Positions 42,008 through 50,213 of a DNA stretch of 64,000 bases are shown here, one piece after another. The notes beneath the pieces were generated by a model. The model did not search any database. It worked only from the letters and a program-made list of their open reading frames with translations, and was not told where the DNA came from. Each line of letters opens with the position of its first letter. Positions within the stretch are counted from its first letter, which is position 1. Source of the DNA: Kiloniellales bacterium (GTDB lineage: Bacteria; Pseudomonadota; Alphaproteobacteria; Kiloniellales; JAKSBE01); contig JASJBF010000018.1 of NCBI GenBank assembly GCA_030066685.1, positions 1-64,000 on the forward strand, read 5' to 3'. The position numbers and the translations under genes were made by a program.

Positions 42008-43030
42008 CTAGCCCGCCTGGAGGTCGGTCAAGGCCACGGGGCTGCCGCCCGTGACCGGCCGCTGCAGGGTCCGGCCGAGCAGCTCCGGCAGGGCGCAGGG
42101 CGCGACCGCGTGGCTCGGCCGCAAGGGGATGAGGTGCGCGGCCTCGATCCGGGTCCCGGCCGCCAGGTCGCCGGTCCAGTAGAGGCCGCGGCGGGCGGTC
42201 TCGCGGCGCGCCAGCTCGGCCTCGCTGCGCTCCAGGCGGCCGTCGCCGAGGATGGCCGGGACCTGGCGCAGGGCGCCGACGATCCGGGTCAGGCTCTCCG
42301 GGGTCTCGGACATGGCGTGGTCGTAGCCGGGCAGGGCCCGGTCGGTGGTGAAGTGCTTCTCCAGCGCGACCGCGCCCAGGCCGGCCGCCAGAAGGGCGAT
42401 GGCCGGCGACTCGCGGGAATGGTCGGAGAGCCCGACCGGCAGGCCGAAGGCCTGGCGCAGAGTCTCGATGGCACGCAGGTTGGCGGCCTCGGGCGGCGTC
42501 GGGTAGAGCGCGACGCAGTGCATCAGGACGATCTGGTCGTTGCCGGCCGCGCGCGCGGCCTCGACCGCACGCTCGACCTCGCCCAGGCGGCCGAAGCCGG
42601 TCGAGATGATCACCGGCCTGCCGTAGCCGGCGACCTGGGCGATCAGGGGCAGGTTGGTCAGGTCGCAGGAGGCGATCTTGAAGCAGGGCACGCCGACGGC
42701 GGCCAGGGTCTCGGCGCTGCCGGCGTCGAGCGGGGTTGAAAAGAACTCGACGCCGGCGCTCCCTGCCGCAGCGCTCAGCTCCGGATACCAGTGATCCGGA
42801 ACTTCATAACGGCGGCGCTCGTCCAGCCCTGGAACCCGGTCGGAGAGGAAGGCCTCGGTCCGGAAGGACTGGAACTTCACCGCGTCGACGCCGCAGGCGG
42901 CCGCGGCCTCGATCATGGCCAGGGCGAGGTCGAGCTCGCCGTTGTGGTTCATGCCGATCTCGGCGATGACGAAGACCGGTTCGCCGGAACCGACCCGGCG
43001 GCTGCCGATCGTGAGACCTTTAGGCGTCAT
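42008..43030 (-). CDS. neuB: NeuB-family nonulosonate (sialic/legionaminic/pseudaminic-type) synthase
   Basis: 340 aa. Condenses a 6-carbon amino sugar with phosphoenolpyruvate to give a nonulosonic acid. TIM barrel with VFVIAEIGMNHNGELDLA, AVKFQSFRTE, FSTPLDAGSAE, MHCVALYPTPPE, GLSDHSRE and the metal/PEP residues in EKHFTTDR, then a C-terminal SAF antifreeze-like domain (about 280-340: RRGLYWTGDLAAGTRIEAAH). The ATG at 43030 overlaps the upstream gene's stop by 4 bp. Which nonulosonate is made cannot be read from the sequence. Confidence 0.9.
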   Translation of the reverse strand: MTPKGLTIGSRRVGSGEPVFVIAEIGMNHNGELDLALAMIEAAAACGVDAVKFQSFRTEAFLSDRVPGLDERRRYEVPDHWYPELSAAAGSAGVEFFSTPLDAGSAETLAAVGVPCFKIASCDLTNLPLIAQVAGYGRPVIISTGFGRLGEVERAVEAARAAGNDQIVLMHCVALYPTPPEAANLRAIETLRQAFGLPVGLSDHSRESPAIALLAAGLGAVALEKHFTTDRALPGYDHAMSETPESLTRIVGALRQVPAILGDGRLERSEAELARRETARRGLYWTGDLAAGTRIEAAHLIPLRPSHAVAPCALPELLGRTLQRPVTGGSPVALTDLQAG

Positions 43031-43773
43031 GCGTAGGCTTCCCTGCTTCCGCCTTCGGTTGCCGTCGCGCCCGGGACGGCGGCGCGCCTGGCCGCCGCCA
43101 GGATCTCTGGCACCGCCCAGTCGGCGGCGGGACGCGCCGGCAGCAGGGCGAGCATCGCGTCCAGGCGGGCCAGGTCCTCGGGCGTGTCGACGCAGAGGTC
43201 GAGCTCCGGGGCCCGCCATTCCAGCGGCGTGATCGCCGGTGCCCAGGCGAAGCCCGAGCCTTCCTGGAAGACGGCGCCGGTGATGGATTCCCGCTGCGCG
43301 GCGGCCGTGACCTCGCGGTCGAGCCGGTCCAGCGCCGCGGCGGTCAGGACCTCGGCGCCCAGCCCGACCGGCAGGCCGGTGTAGCCGTTCTTGCCGGTCA
43401 CGCAGTCGGCGTCCTGCAGGACGATCTGATCGAGCGCGCTGTCGATGACCTCGGCCGAGAGCAGGGGGCTGTCGCCGTTGGCCTTGACCACCAGGCCGGC
43501 GCCCTCCGCGCGGGCGGCGGCGGCGCAGCGGCCCAGCACGTCGTCGACGGCGCCGCGGTGGCAGGGCAGGCCGAGCCCGGCCGCGGCCTCCGCCAGGCCG
43601 TCGTCGCAGGCGCGCTCGGTCGTCGCCAGGACGATCCGGTCGAGGCGCCGGGCCTGGCCGAGGCGGGCGGCCAGGATCTCGATCAGCGGCCGGCCCGCCA
43701 GGGGCCTCAGATGCTTGTTAGGCAGCCGTCGAGAGTCCGTTCGCAGCGGCACGATCGCGATCACGCGCGTCAT
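43027..43773 (-). CDS. CMP-sugar cytidylyltransferase, SpsF/NeuA-like
   Basis: 248 aa. Nucleotidyltransferase fold with the CTP-binding N-terminal loop IVPLRTDSRRLPNKHLRPL, GRPLIEIL, VLATTERACDD, the SpsF-typical DDVLGRCAAAAR and metal-binding KANGDSPLL, and CVDTPEDLARL near the end. Would activate the nonulosonate as its CMP form. Its start lies inside the upstream kinase-like gene (56-bp overlap). The N-terminal loop is essential, so the overlap is real. Confidence 0.85.
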   Translation of the reverse strand: MTRVIAIVPLRTDSRRLPNKHLRPLAGRPLIEILAARLGQARRLDRIVLATTERACDDGLAEAAAGLGLPCHRGAVDDVLGRCAAAARAEGAGLVVKANGDSPLLSAEVIDSALDQIVLQDADCVTGKNGYTGLPVGLGAEVLTAAALDRLDREVTAAAQRESITGAVFQEGSGFAWAPAITPLEWRAPELDLCVDTPEDLARLDAMLALLPARPAADWAVPEILAAARRAAVPGATATEGGSREAYA

Positions 43774-44857
43774 CTTCCCTCTCTCCTGTCAGAAGTTCCC
43801 TGATGGTCGCATAGGCCTCGCGCGCGCCGCGCTGCGAGGGAATGGTCACCCGGTAGGGCGTGGCGATGCCGGCGAAGGCCTCGGCCATGACCGCCTCGCA
43901 GGCCTGGCGGGCATCCTCGAGCAACTCGACCCGGATCCCGGTCCGGGCCCGGAAGACCGAATAGGCCAGGTGGAAGTGGCTCTGCTCGAATTCCAGGATC
44001 GAGGCCAGGCTGGTGACCAGCATGTCGTGGTCGATCGGCTCGGCCCGCACCGGCTGATCGCAGTCCGAGGCCCGTTGCAGCAACAGGACGTGGTCGATCG
44101 GCTTGGGCGTGGTGTCCATGACCTGGTCGTAGAGCTCGTAGGGCGAGATCCGCATCCGGGCCTGGCCCTCCATGACCTGGAGGGTCTCCTGATTAAGGTC
44201 GAACTCGCCCCGCTTGGCCCGGCTGACGAAGCGGACCAGGGCGGCGAAGTCGGGCGGCACCTCGTCGAGCATCTCCGGGAACTGGTCGAAGTTGTAGTAC
44301 AGCAGGTTGAGGCGCTTGGGCAGGCAGCGGAAGCGGCCGTCGCGCTGGACCACGCTCCAGTCGTCGGCGATGTACTCCGCGCCGTTCTGCAGGAACTGCA
44401 GCAGCAGGTTGGTCTTGCCGACGTTGCGCCAGGCCGGGCAGAGCACGCCCTCGCCGTTGATGCGGAAGGCCGAGGAATGGCAGAACACGGCACTCCGGCG
44501 CAGCAGCTGGAAGTGGGTCATGTACTCCATGATGATGGCGAAGAAATGCGGGTTGAAATCGACGTCGCAGGTCGCCCGCCACTTGCCGTCGCGCGCCGCC
44601 GCGAAATCGACCCGGAAGACGTGGTACTGGGGGTCGTGCAGGAAGACGCCGTGATCGTCGTAGGAGACCGGCGCCCGGATGTGCACGGAGTCGTCGGGGC
44701 TGGAGCGGTCGTCAACGAACTCGATCTCGATGTCGACGGCCCTGTCCGGCAGCTCCGGGATCTCGAAGGCGCCGTACTCCGATTTCACGTAGTCGACGAT
44801 CGTGCTGGCCTTGCCGCCGAGCGCGACCCCGATCTCGCCGAGGATGTTCAGATACAT
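43718..44857 (-). CDS. HPr-kinase-like P-loop protein, second of pair
   Basis: 379 aa. Central HPr kinase/serine-kinase-like core: a conserved strand CHSSAFRI (about 126-133), P-loop region PAWRNVGKTNLLLQ (141-154) and YIADDWSVV (162-170). The classic first Gly of the P-loop is Ala. The N-terminal 120 residues (MYLNILGEIGVALGGKASTI ...) and the C-terminal part are not recognised. It overlaps the upstream paralogue-like gene by 10 bp. Not a normal HprK: no HPr or PTS genes are seen. Substrate unknown; the context suggests a sugar or glycan-related role, or regulation of it. Confidence 0.7.
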   Translation of the reverse strand: MYLNILGEIGVALGGKASTIVDYVKSEYGAFEIPELPDRAVDIEIEFVDDRSSPDDSVHIRAPVSYDDHGVFLHDPQYHVFRVDFAAARDGKWRATCDVDFNPHFFAIIMEYMTHFQLLRRSAVFCHSSAFRINGEGVLCPAWRNVGKTNLLLQFLQNGAEYIADDWSVVQRDGRFRCLPKRLNLLYYNFDQFPEMLDEVPPDFAALVRFVSRAKRGEFDLNQETLQVMEGQARMRISPYELYDQVMDTTPKPIDHVLLLQRASDCDQPVRAEPIDHDMLVTSLASILEFEQSHFHLAYSVFRARTGIRVELLEDARQACEAVMAEAFAGIATPYRVTIPSQRGAREAYATIRELLTGEREDDARDRDRAAANGLSTAA

Positions 44858-45984
44858 GTTTCGACTAGCTCCTTCACGTCGGCCAGCCGCCAGTCCAGGG
44901 GCAGCGAAAGCCGGTACCAAGGCCTGTCGGAGAGAAGCGGCGCCCCTTCGCCAGGAGCCCCGCCGGGGCGGCGGGGACCGCCGGGACAGGAGCCGGCGGC
45001 GGGCAGCAGCGGCAGGGCCGCGAGGAAGGACTGCTCCGGGAACTCGCCCAGATAGGCGTGCAGGCCGGCGAGGGCCCGCAGGGCGACTTCGGAGTCCAGG
45101 GGCTCGCAGGACAGGGCCGCGCCGTTGACGACCAGGAAGCAGGCGGCGGGTGCGGCGTGCAGGCAAATGTCCTCGGGCGCGAGGCTCAGGTGGTGCTTGC
45201 CGTAGACCGTGGTCCCGTCCGGCGGCGTCAGCCCGAGCCGGGCGAGCGCAGCCGGGTCGAGGCGCAGCACCTCGGGGAAGCCGTAGACCGCCTTCGGGTC
45301 GGCGAGCAGGAAGTTGTCGGTCATGAAGCGGTAGCCGGCCTGCCGCGCCAGGAAGGCCGCCAGGCTCGACTTGCCGACGCCGTTGAGGCCGCAGAAGACC
45401 AGGGCCCGGTCGGCCCCGGCGCGGTCGCGGACGGCGAGGGCGCTGGCGTGGAGCAGGCCCAGTCCCTGGCGCGCGGCCAGGCAATGGAACAGCGGGAAGT
45501 GCAGGGCCCAGCGCAGGCTGCGCTGGTGGTTGCGGGCGCGCAGGTCGGGGTCGCGCTCCCGCTCCAGGTCGAAGTGGTAGGCCAGGACCTCGAAGCCGCC
45601 GTCGCGCCGGGGCGTGACCAGGGCCGAGAAGCCGAAGGCGTTCTCCCAGTAAAGGCTCTCGGAATCGATATGGAGGCCCATGCCGAGCCGGCTCATCGCT
45701 GGCTTGCGGGCCCGGGCCACCGCCCCGGCCTCGGGGCCGAAGCGGACCGCGACGTCCGGCCGGGCCGCGGGGGCGCCGAGGAAGGCCCGGTAGTTCCGGG
45801 CCGCGAAGGCCGCGAAATCCGGATCCTCGCTGTCGAGCCGCAGGGTGACGCCGTGGCAGCAGGCATCGAGCCGCGACTCGCCGGCCCCGGGGCCGCGCAG
45901 GGCCTCCGCGGGTCTGACTCCGGCGCCCGGCCCGGCCGGCCGGGGGGCGGAATCTAGGTCGAATCGCAGAGCGGTATCAGACAT
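44848..45984 (-). CDS. HPr-kinase-like P-loop protein, first of pair
   Basis: 378 aa. LLHASALAV (about 178-186) and CGLNGVGKSSLAAFLA (198-213, intact GxxxxGKS) followed by FMTDNFLLAD match the HprK-like ATPase pattern shared with the next gene. Residues 1-150 are of unknown fold (GMGLHIDSESLYWENAFGFS). The ATG at 45984 is chosen because it lies 46 bp downstream of a perfect sigma-54 promoter; codons further up run through promoter elements. First gene of a five-gene operon (this gene, its partner, cytidylyltransferase, neuB, pseG-like). Confidence 0.7.
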   Translation of the reverse strand: MSDTALRFDLDSAPRPAGPGAGVRPAEALRGPGAGESRLDACCHGVTLRLDSEDPDFAAFAARNYRAFLGAPAARPDVAVRFGPEAGAVARARKPAMSRLGMGLHIDSESLYWENAFGFSALVTPRRDGGFEVLAYHFDLERERDPDLRARNHQRSLRWALHFPLFHCLAARQGLGLLHASALAVRDRAGADRALVFCGLNGVGKSSLAAFLARQAGYRFMTDNFLLADPKAVYGFPEVLRLDPAALARLGLTPPDGTTVYGKHHLSLAPEDICLHAAPAACFLVVNGAALSCEPLDSEVALRALAGLHAYLGEFPEQSFLAALPLLPAAGSCPGGPRRPGGAPGEGAPLLSDRPWYRLSLPLDWRLADVKELVETCI

Positions 45985-46030
45985 TTGGGTAAGGCTGCTG
46001 CCAAAAGATTTAATTTGACCTAAATCCGAC

Positions 46031-46045
46031 GCAAAGGCCGTGCCA
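46031..46045 (-). promoter_or_regulatory. Sigma-54 promoter of the nonulosonate/kinase operon
   Basis: On the minus strand TGGCACGGCCTTTGC, a perfect match to the TGGCAC-N5-TTGC consensus, about 47 bp from the first start codon. The wider gap 45985-46458 (474 bp) holds this promoter, the palindromes below, and no convincing gene. Confidence 0.85.
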
Positions 46046-46137
46046 TGCCGAAGGTCGGCGCTATGACTAAAAGCGGATGAGTTTTGGGCTAAGCCGCTGA
46101 TTCTTAGACCTTCCGTCCTAGGAAAGATTTTCCGCTG

Positions 46138-46174
46138 GGCGAAAACTGCCGCCCGCAAAGCGGCAAGAATTGCC
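46138..46174 (-). promoter_or_regulatory. FlbD-like palindromes upstream of the nonulosonate/kinase operon
   Basis: GGCGAAAACTGCC (46138-46150) and GGCAAGAATTGCC (46162-46174), about 95-130 bp upstream of the sigma-54 promoter. The second is identical to the site at 36546 before fliF. Confidence 0.6.
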
Positions 46175-46458
46175 GGGCAGGGCCACCGAGGTCGCAGGGG
46201 AGGCCAGGGATTCCGCAGTCTTGGCCGCCTCGCGCCGGTGGCACGGAAGCTGCATTCCTGATACGGGGAGGCCAGGCAGGCCCGCCCCATTGGACGGCAG
46301 GACGCCGTCGTCACGCGGCAGGTAGCCGCACCCCTCTCCTGGCGGTTTCATCGGAGCACAGCCTGAAGCGCGGCCGGGTCGGCGCCCGGCTCGGCGCGTC
46401 GGCCCTTCTGCGTAGAGGCTGGCAAGGCAGGTTTCGGTTTCGGGGCTCTGGATCTGCG

Positions 46459-46911
46459 CTAGACGGAAATTCCGCCGCCCGGCGGCGGTGTGCCCTGGGA
46501 GCCGGCCGGGCCGGGCTCCTGCGCGGCCGGGCCGCCCTGGGCGGTCACCTCGGCCAGGAGCCCAGCGGCGATCTGGCGGTTGATGTTGATCAGGACGTCG
46601 AAGCCCTTGGGCTCCGGGTTGGCCAGCAGCCGCACAGTGTGCTTGTCGACGAAGTTGCAGAGATCCAGCATGTTCTTGCGGACCTCCGGCGGCAGCGGGC
46701 AGTCGGCCTGGGTGACCTCGGCCTGGAAGATGGTCCAGAGCCGCCAGTTCAGGCGCGCCGTCTCCTTCATCGCCGTGACGTCCTCCGGGGTCTTCTGGAC
46801 CTCGGCCATGCGGCGGGCGGACTCCAGCAGGGCCCGGCCCTCGGTCTCCCGGGGCGAGCCGCCCTGGCCCAGGGTCCCGCCGTAGGACTTCGCCGCCGAG
46901 TCATTCGGCAT
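46459..46911 (-). CDS. flaF: Flagellar biosynthesis regulator FlaF
   Basis: 150 aa. Helical FlaF domain in residues 1-120 (KSYGGTLGQGGSPRETEGRA, EVRKNMLDLCNFVDKHTVRL, FDVLININRQIAAGLL), then a Pro/Gly-rich tail. FlaF is needed for flagellin secretion or synthesis in alphaproteobacteria and opposes FlbT. The start overlaps the flbT stop by 11 bp. Confidence 0.9.
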   Translation of the reverse strand: MPNDSAAKSYGGTLGQGGSPRETEGRALLESARRMAEVQKTPEDVTAMKETARLNWRLWTIFQAEVTQADCPLPPEVRKNMLDLCNFVDKHTVRLLANPEPKGFDVLININRQIAAGLLAEVTAQGGPAAQEPGPAGSQGTPPPGGGISV

Positions 46912-47290
46912 GCTGCAGGATCCCGGCTTCGTGCTCGATCAGCTTCTGGCAGGCCTTTAGCCCGGCGTAGAGCTGGTCAGCGTCCAGCCGGCGGCGGATC
47001 TCCGCGGCCAGCGCCTCGGCGCTGGGCGCCGCCTGCAAGTAGTCGCCCAGCAGCCGGTCGAACTCCTCGACGAAGGCCGCGCGGCGGTCGGGGAAGAGAT
47101 AGGCGCACTGCAGGGCCAGATAGACCCGGGAGGCCGGGGTCCCGGCGTCCTCCGCGGTGAGGATGTCCTTCTGGCGGAGGATGTGCGCCTGATTCTCGAA
47201 GACGAGGCTGGCGACGTCGCCGTCGTTCTTGACGACCGCGCCGTTCACGATCAGCTTCTCGCCCTTGCCGAGGGTCAGCTTCAGGGGCAT
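46901..47290 (-). CDS. flbT: Flagellin mRNA regulator FlbT
   Basis: 129 aa. MPLKLTLGKGEKLIVNGAVV, a typical FlbT N terminus, then RQKDILTAEDAGTPASRVYL and helices to the end. In Caulobacter it binds the flagellin transcript leader and destabilises it. The ATG at 47290 is chosen by family start; the open frame runs further up but through an AT-rich promoter region. Shares a control region with the divergent maf gene, which holds a perfect CtrA box. Confidence 0.92.
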   Translation of the reverse strand: MPLKLTLGKGEKLIVNGAVVKNDGDVASLVFENQAHILRQKDILTAEDAGTPASRVYLALQCAYLFPDRRAAFVEEFDRLLGDYLQAAPSAEALAAEIRRRLDADQLYAGLKACQKLIEHEAGILQHAE

Positions 47291-47340
47291 GAGGATTACC
47301 CTAAAGGTTTGGTATAAATCTGATAAATCAGACTTTTTGA

Positions 47341-47356
47341 TTAAAATAAAATTAAC
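47341..47356. promoter_or_regulatory. Perfect CtrA box between flbT and maf
   Basis: TTAA-AATAAAA-TTAAC, an exact match to TTAA-N7-TTAAC. It lies 51 bp from the flbT start and 75 bp from the maf start, so it could serve both. Confidence 0.75.
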
Positions 47357-47430
47357 CCACACCAAGTTGGATAGGCCTTTCCAGCTTCATAGAGTAACTC
47401 TTTCTAACTAGTTAGCGTTTGAGAGGCGAT

Positions 47431-49446
47431 ATGGGCGCCGAGGCGCAGCCCGCACGGACCGGGCCCCGGAAACCCCAGCCCGGCCTGCCTTCGGGGCCGG
47501 TGCAGGACGCGGAGGGGGAGGCTTCTGAGGCCCGCCTCGCCGCAAACCTGGCCGCCTTGCAGGACTGGGCGCCGAACCTTCGGGCCCAGTTATCCGGCCT
47601 GTCCGAGATCCACTCCGAGCTCCTGACCGACCCCGACGGCGGCCTCGACATCGCCTTCCTGGGCCAGCGCTTCTACCAGACCGATGCCCGGGCCCATGCC
47701 GAGGCGCAGGTCGCGCGCTTCTTCCGGTCGCCGACCCGCAACCTGCTGAACGAGCCGGATCCCGAAAGCCTCAAGGGCGGGATCGGCGACTTCTGCCGGC
47801 GGGTCACGTCCCGCCTGGCCGAGGCCGGGATCGCCTACGACAAGGTGCTGCGCCGCGAGGAAACCCATTTCCTGCTGGTCCTGGGCGTCGGGCTCGGCCT
47901 GCATCTTCCGGAGCTTCTGGCGCGCAGCCAGTGCCGCTGCCTGGTGCTGATCGAGCCGACGCTGGAAAACCTCGCGCACTCGCTCCGGGTCCTCGACTGG
48001 GCGGGCCTGCTCGCCGCGGCCGCCGAACGCGAGGTGGAGGTCGTCTTCATCACCGAGCGCGATCCCACCGACATCGCCCAGAAGGCGCTTGCGGCGATCC
48101 GCGGCAACAATCCGGTGCTGATCGACGGCCTCTACCTCTTCGAACACTATCCCTCGGCGATCCTTCAGCAGGCCGCTGCGCAGCTGAAGCGCGAGCTCTA
48201 CTCGGCAATCCGCGGCCTCGGCTTCTTCGAGGACGAGGAGGTCATGGCCCGCAACGCGGTCGCCAACCTCGACCGGCCCAGGCTGCGCCTGATCGACCAG
48301 CCGCAGCCCTCGCTCGACACGCCGCTGTTCATCGTCGGTTCCGGACCTTCGCTGGAGCAGGAGCTCGATTTCCTCGAGGGCGCCGCCGGGCGGGTCGCGG
48401 TCATGTCGATCGGCACCACGCTCAGAATCCTGCTGGAGCGCGGCATCCGCCCCGACTTCCACATCGAGCTGGAGAACTCGGAGAACTGCGCGCGCTCGGT
48501 CGAGGCCACCGCGGCCGAGTTCGGCACCGCCGGCATCACCCTGATCGCCGCGCTCTCGGTCGACCGCCGCACGTCCGACTGCTTCGAAGCGCCGGTCTTC
48601 TTCCTGCGCGAGGAGAACACCGGCACCGTGCTTCTGGGTCAGCCGGTCATGCCCCTGTCGCCCTCCGGGCCGACGGTCGCCAACGCCGGCCTCAGCGCCG
48701 CGATCCGCCTCGGTTTCCGGGAGATCTACCTCTTCGGGGTCGACATGGGCTCCCGCGAGCACGGCCGCTACCACGCCGAGGGCTCGGTCTTCTCGACCGG
48801 TCTGCTGCCCGAGAACCGCCGGGCGCACCAGCGCTTCGCCGGCAACTTCGGCGGCGAGGCCTGGGGCGAGGCGGTGCTCAACTGGTCGCGCCTCTACCTG
48901 GAGGCCGTGCTGCGTATGTACGCCGGGATCACGGTCTACAACTGCAGCGACGGCGTCCGGATCGAGGGCGCGATCCCCAAGGTCTCCCGGGCGATCGAGC
49001 TGCCCGGACGGCCCCTCGACCGGGCCGCCCTGCTTCGAGGCGTCGAGACCGGGCTGGCCGGCTTCGACAAGGCCGGGCTGGCGTCGATCTGCGGCGCCGG
49101 CCTTGCCAGGGCCCGGGAGGACTCGGTCGTCGAACGTCTGATCGCCTGCCTGCGCGCGGCCGAGGCCGGCGACCTCGAGGACGGCGAATGGGTCTACGAG
49201 GTCTTCCGCCTGCTGCGCGCCGAGACCGCGGCGCGCAGCCTGACCGGATCCTTCGTCAAGGGCTCGGTGACCATGATCCTCGGCTGCGCCCTCTGGTACG
49301 ACAAGCGGTTGCGCGACCGCTCGCAGCTCGGCGCCTTCCGCCGCATCGCCCTGCAGGAGGCCATCGCCGCCCTGGAGGACTTCCGCAGCCGGCTCGACCG
49401 GATCTTCGCGGACGCCGAACGGGTGCTGACGGCTTCCGAAGCGTGA
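47431..49446 (+). CDS. Motility-associated factor (Maf), flagellin nonulosonate glycosyltransferase
   Basis: 671 aa. MAF/DUF115 family: central Rossmann-like domain with the diagnostic FIVGSGPSLEQELDFLEGAA, VMSIGTTLRILLERGIRPDF HIELE (split for length) and LFGVDMGSREHGRYHAEG, flanked by family-typical N- and C-terminal helical parts. Maf proteins transfer pseudaminic or legionaminic-type sugars to Ser/Thr of flagellin before export. The NeuB/cytidylyltransferase genes 4-7 kb away would supply the CMP-sugar. ATG 47431 with GAGAGG upstream is preferred to a TTG 12 bases before it. Stands alone on the plus strand. Confidence 0.9.
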   Translation: MGAEAQPARTGPRKPQPGLPSGPVQDAEGEASEARLAANLAALQDWAPNLRAQLSGLSEIHSELLTDPDGGLDIAFLGQRFYQTDARAHAEAQVARFFRSPTRNLLNEPDPESLKGGIGDFCRRVTSRLAEAGIAYDKVLRREETHFLLVLGVGLGLHLPELLARSQCRCLVLIEPTLENLAHSLRVLDWAGLLAAAAEREVEVVFITERDPTDIAQKALAAIRGNNPVLIDGLYLFEHYPSAILQQAAAQLKRELYSAIRGLGFFEDEEVMARNAVANLDRPRLRLIDQPQPSLDTPLFIVGSGPSLEQELDFLEGAAGRVAVMSIGTTLRILLERGIRPDFHIELENSENCARSVEATAAEFGTAGITLIAALSVDRRTSDCFEAPVFFLREENTGTVLLGQPVMPLSPSGPTVANAGLSAAIRLGFREIYLFGVDMGSREHGRYHAEGSVFSTGLLPENRRAHQRFAGNFGGEAWGEAVLNWSRLYLEAVLRMYAGITVYNCSDGVRIEGAIPKVSRAIELPGRPLDRAALLRGVETGLAGFDKAGLASICGAGLARAREDSVVERLIACLRAAEAGDLEDGEWVYEVFRLLRAETAARSLTGSFVKGSVTMILGCALWYDKRLRDRSQLGAFRRIALQEAIAALEDFRSRLDRIFADAERVLTASEA

Positions 49447-49459
49447 GACCGAGACGGCT

Positions 49460-49954
49460 TCAGGGCTCACGATACACGGTGAGTTCGAAGCCCTCGTCCA
49501 GCGTCGGCGGCTGGAAGTAGCCGGTGATCAGATCGTAATCGGCCGCGCTCGGGGCGAAGTCGTGGGCGCCCGCGGCGTTCCGTCGCTGCAGCCGGGCCTT
49601 GCAGAGGCTGTCCGGGAGGTCGAGGTAGTGCAGCCGATTCGCCGCGCCAGCGGCCTCGAAGAGGCCGCGCATCCAGGTCCGGCGCGCGACCGTGTTGGCC
49701 TGGAAGTCCAGGACCACGGACAGCCCGGCGCCCAGCAGCGAGACCACGTGGTCGCCCATCACTTGCTGCAGGCGCCCGGAGCATCGGACATAGTCATCGA
49801 GTGAGAGGATCTCGCCGGGGTAGAGCCGCGAAAGCCAGGCATCTTCGCTGATCAGAAGTGTGTCCGCTTCCGAGGCCAGCCGACGGGCCAGGGTCGATTT
49901 GCCGGCGGCGATCTTGCCGCAGAGGAGATGCAGGGTTGGGTCGCGACGGGGCAT
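49460..49954 (-). CDS. Small P-loop kinase (AAA_33/zeta-like)
   Basis: 164 aa. Walker A LHLLCGKIAAGKSTLARRLA (about 9-28), LLISEDAWLSRLYPG with an acidic catalytic-type residue, SVVLDFQANTVARRTWM and a lid-like RLQRRNAAGAH. Fold of adenylate/chloramphenicol-phosphotransferase/zeta-toxin type kinases. No partner antitoxin-like gene is adjacent. Convergent with maf (13 bp between stops). Its substrate is unknown. The 259 bp upstream (49955-50213) are GC-rich and hold nothing recognised. Confidence 0.75.
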   Translation of the reverse strand: MPRRDPTLHLLCGKIAAGKSTLARRLASEADTLLISEDAWLSRLYPGEILSLDDYVRCSGRLQQVMGDHVVSLLGAGLSVVLDFQANTVARRTWMRGLFEAAGAANRLHYLDLPDSLCKARLQRRNAAGAHDFAPSAADYDLITGYFQPPTLDEGFELTVYREP

Positions 49955-50213
49955 CGGCGCTCCACCTCGTCTTCCGTGGGAGGGTCTTCCGTGGATGGGC
50001 GCCGGCGCGGCGCCCGATCCGAACGAGCAGCAAGGGTCCCGGCCTAGCCCGGGCGCGTAATTCGGATCCCGCCCTCGCGGAGGCGAAGGGCTGCTGTCGG
50101 ATGCGCGTCAATGTCCCATGAAATAGAGCCTCTCGCGCCGGAAGACAAAGTAAGCGGTCGTGGTGCGACGCCGAGGGCGTCAGAAGGAGAGATCTGCGCT
50201 TGCCGAGGCGGGT

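Noticed and set aside
46118-46351. 77-codon open frame upstream of the kinase-like operon
   Set aside because: Lies over the FlbD-like palindromes and upstream of the sigma-54 promoter; composition is not protein-like.
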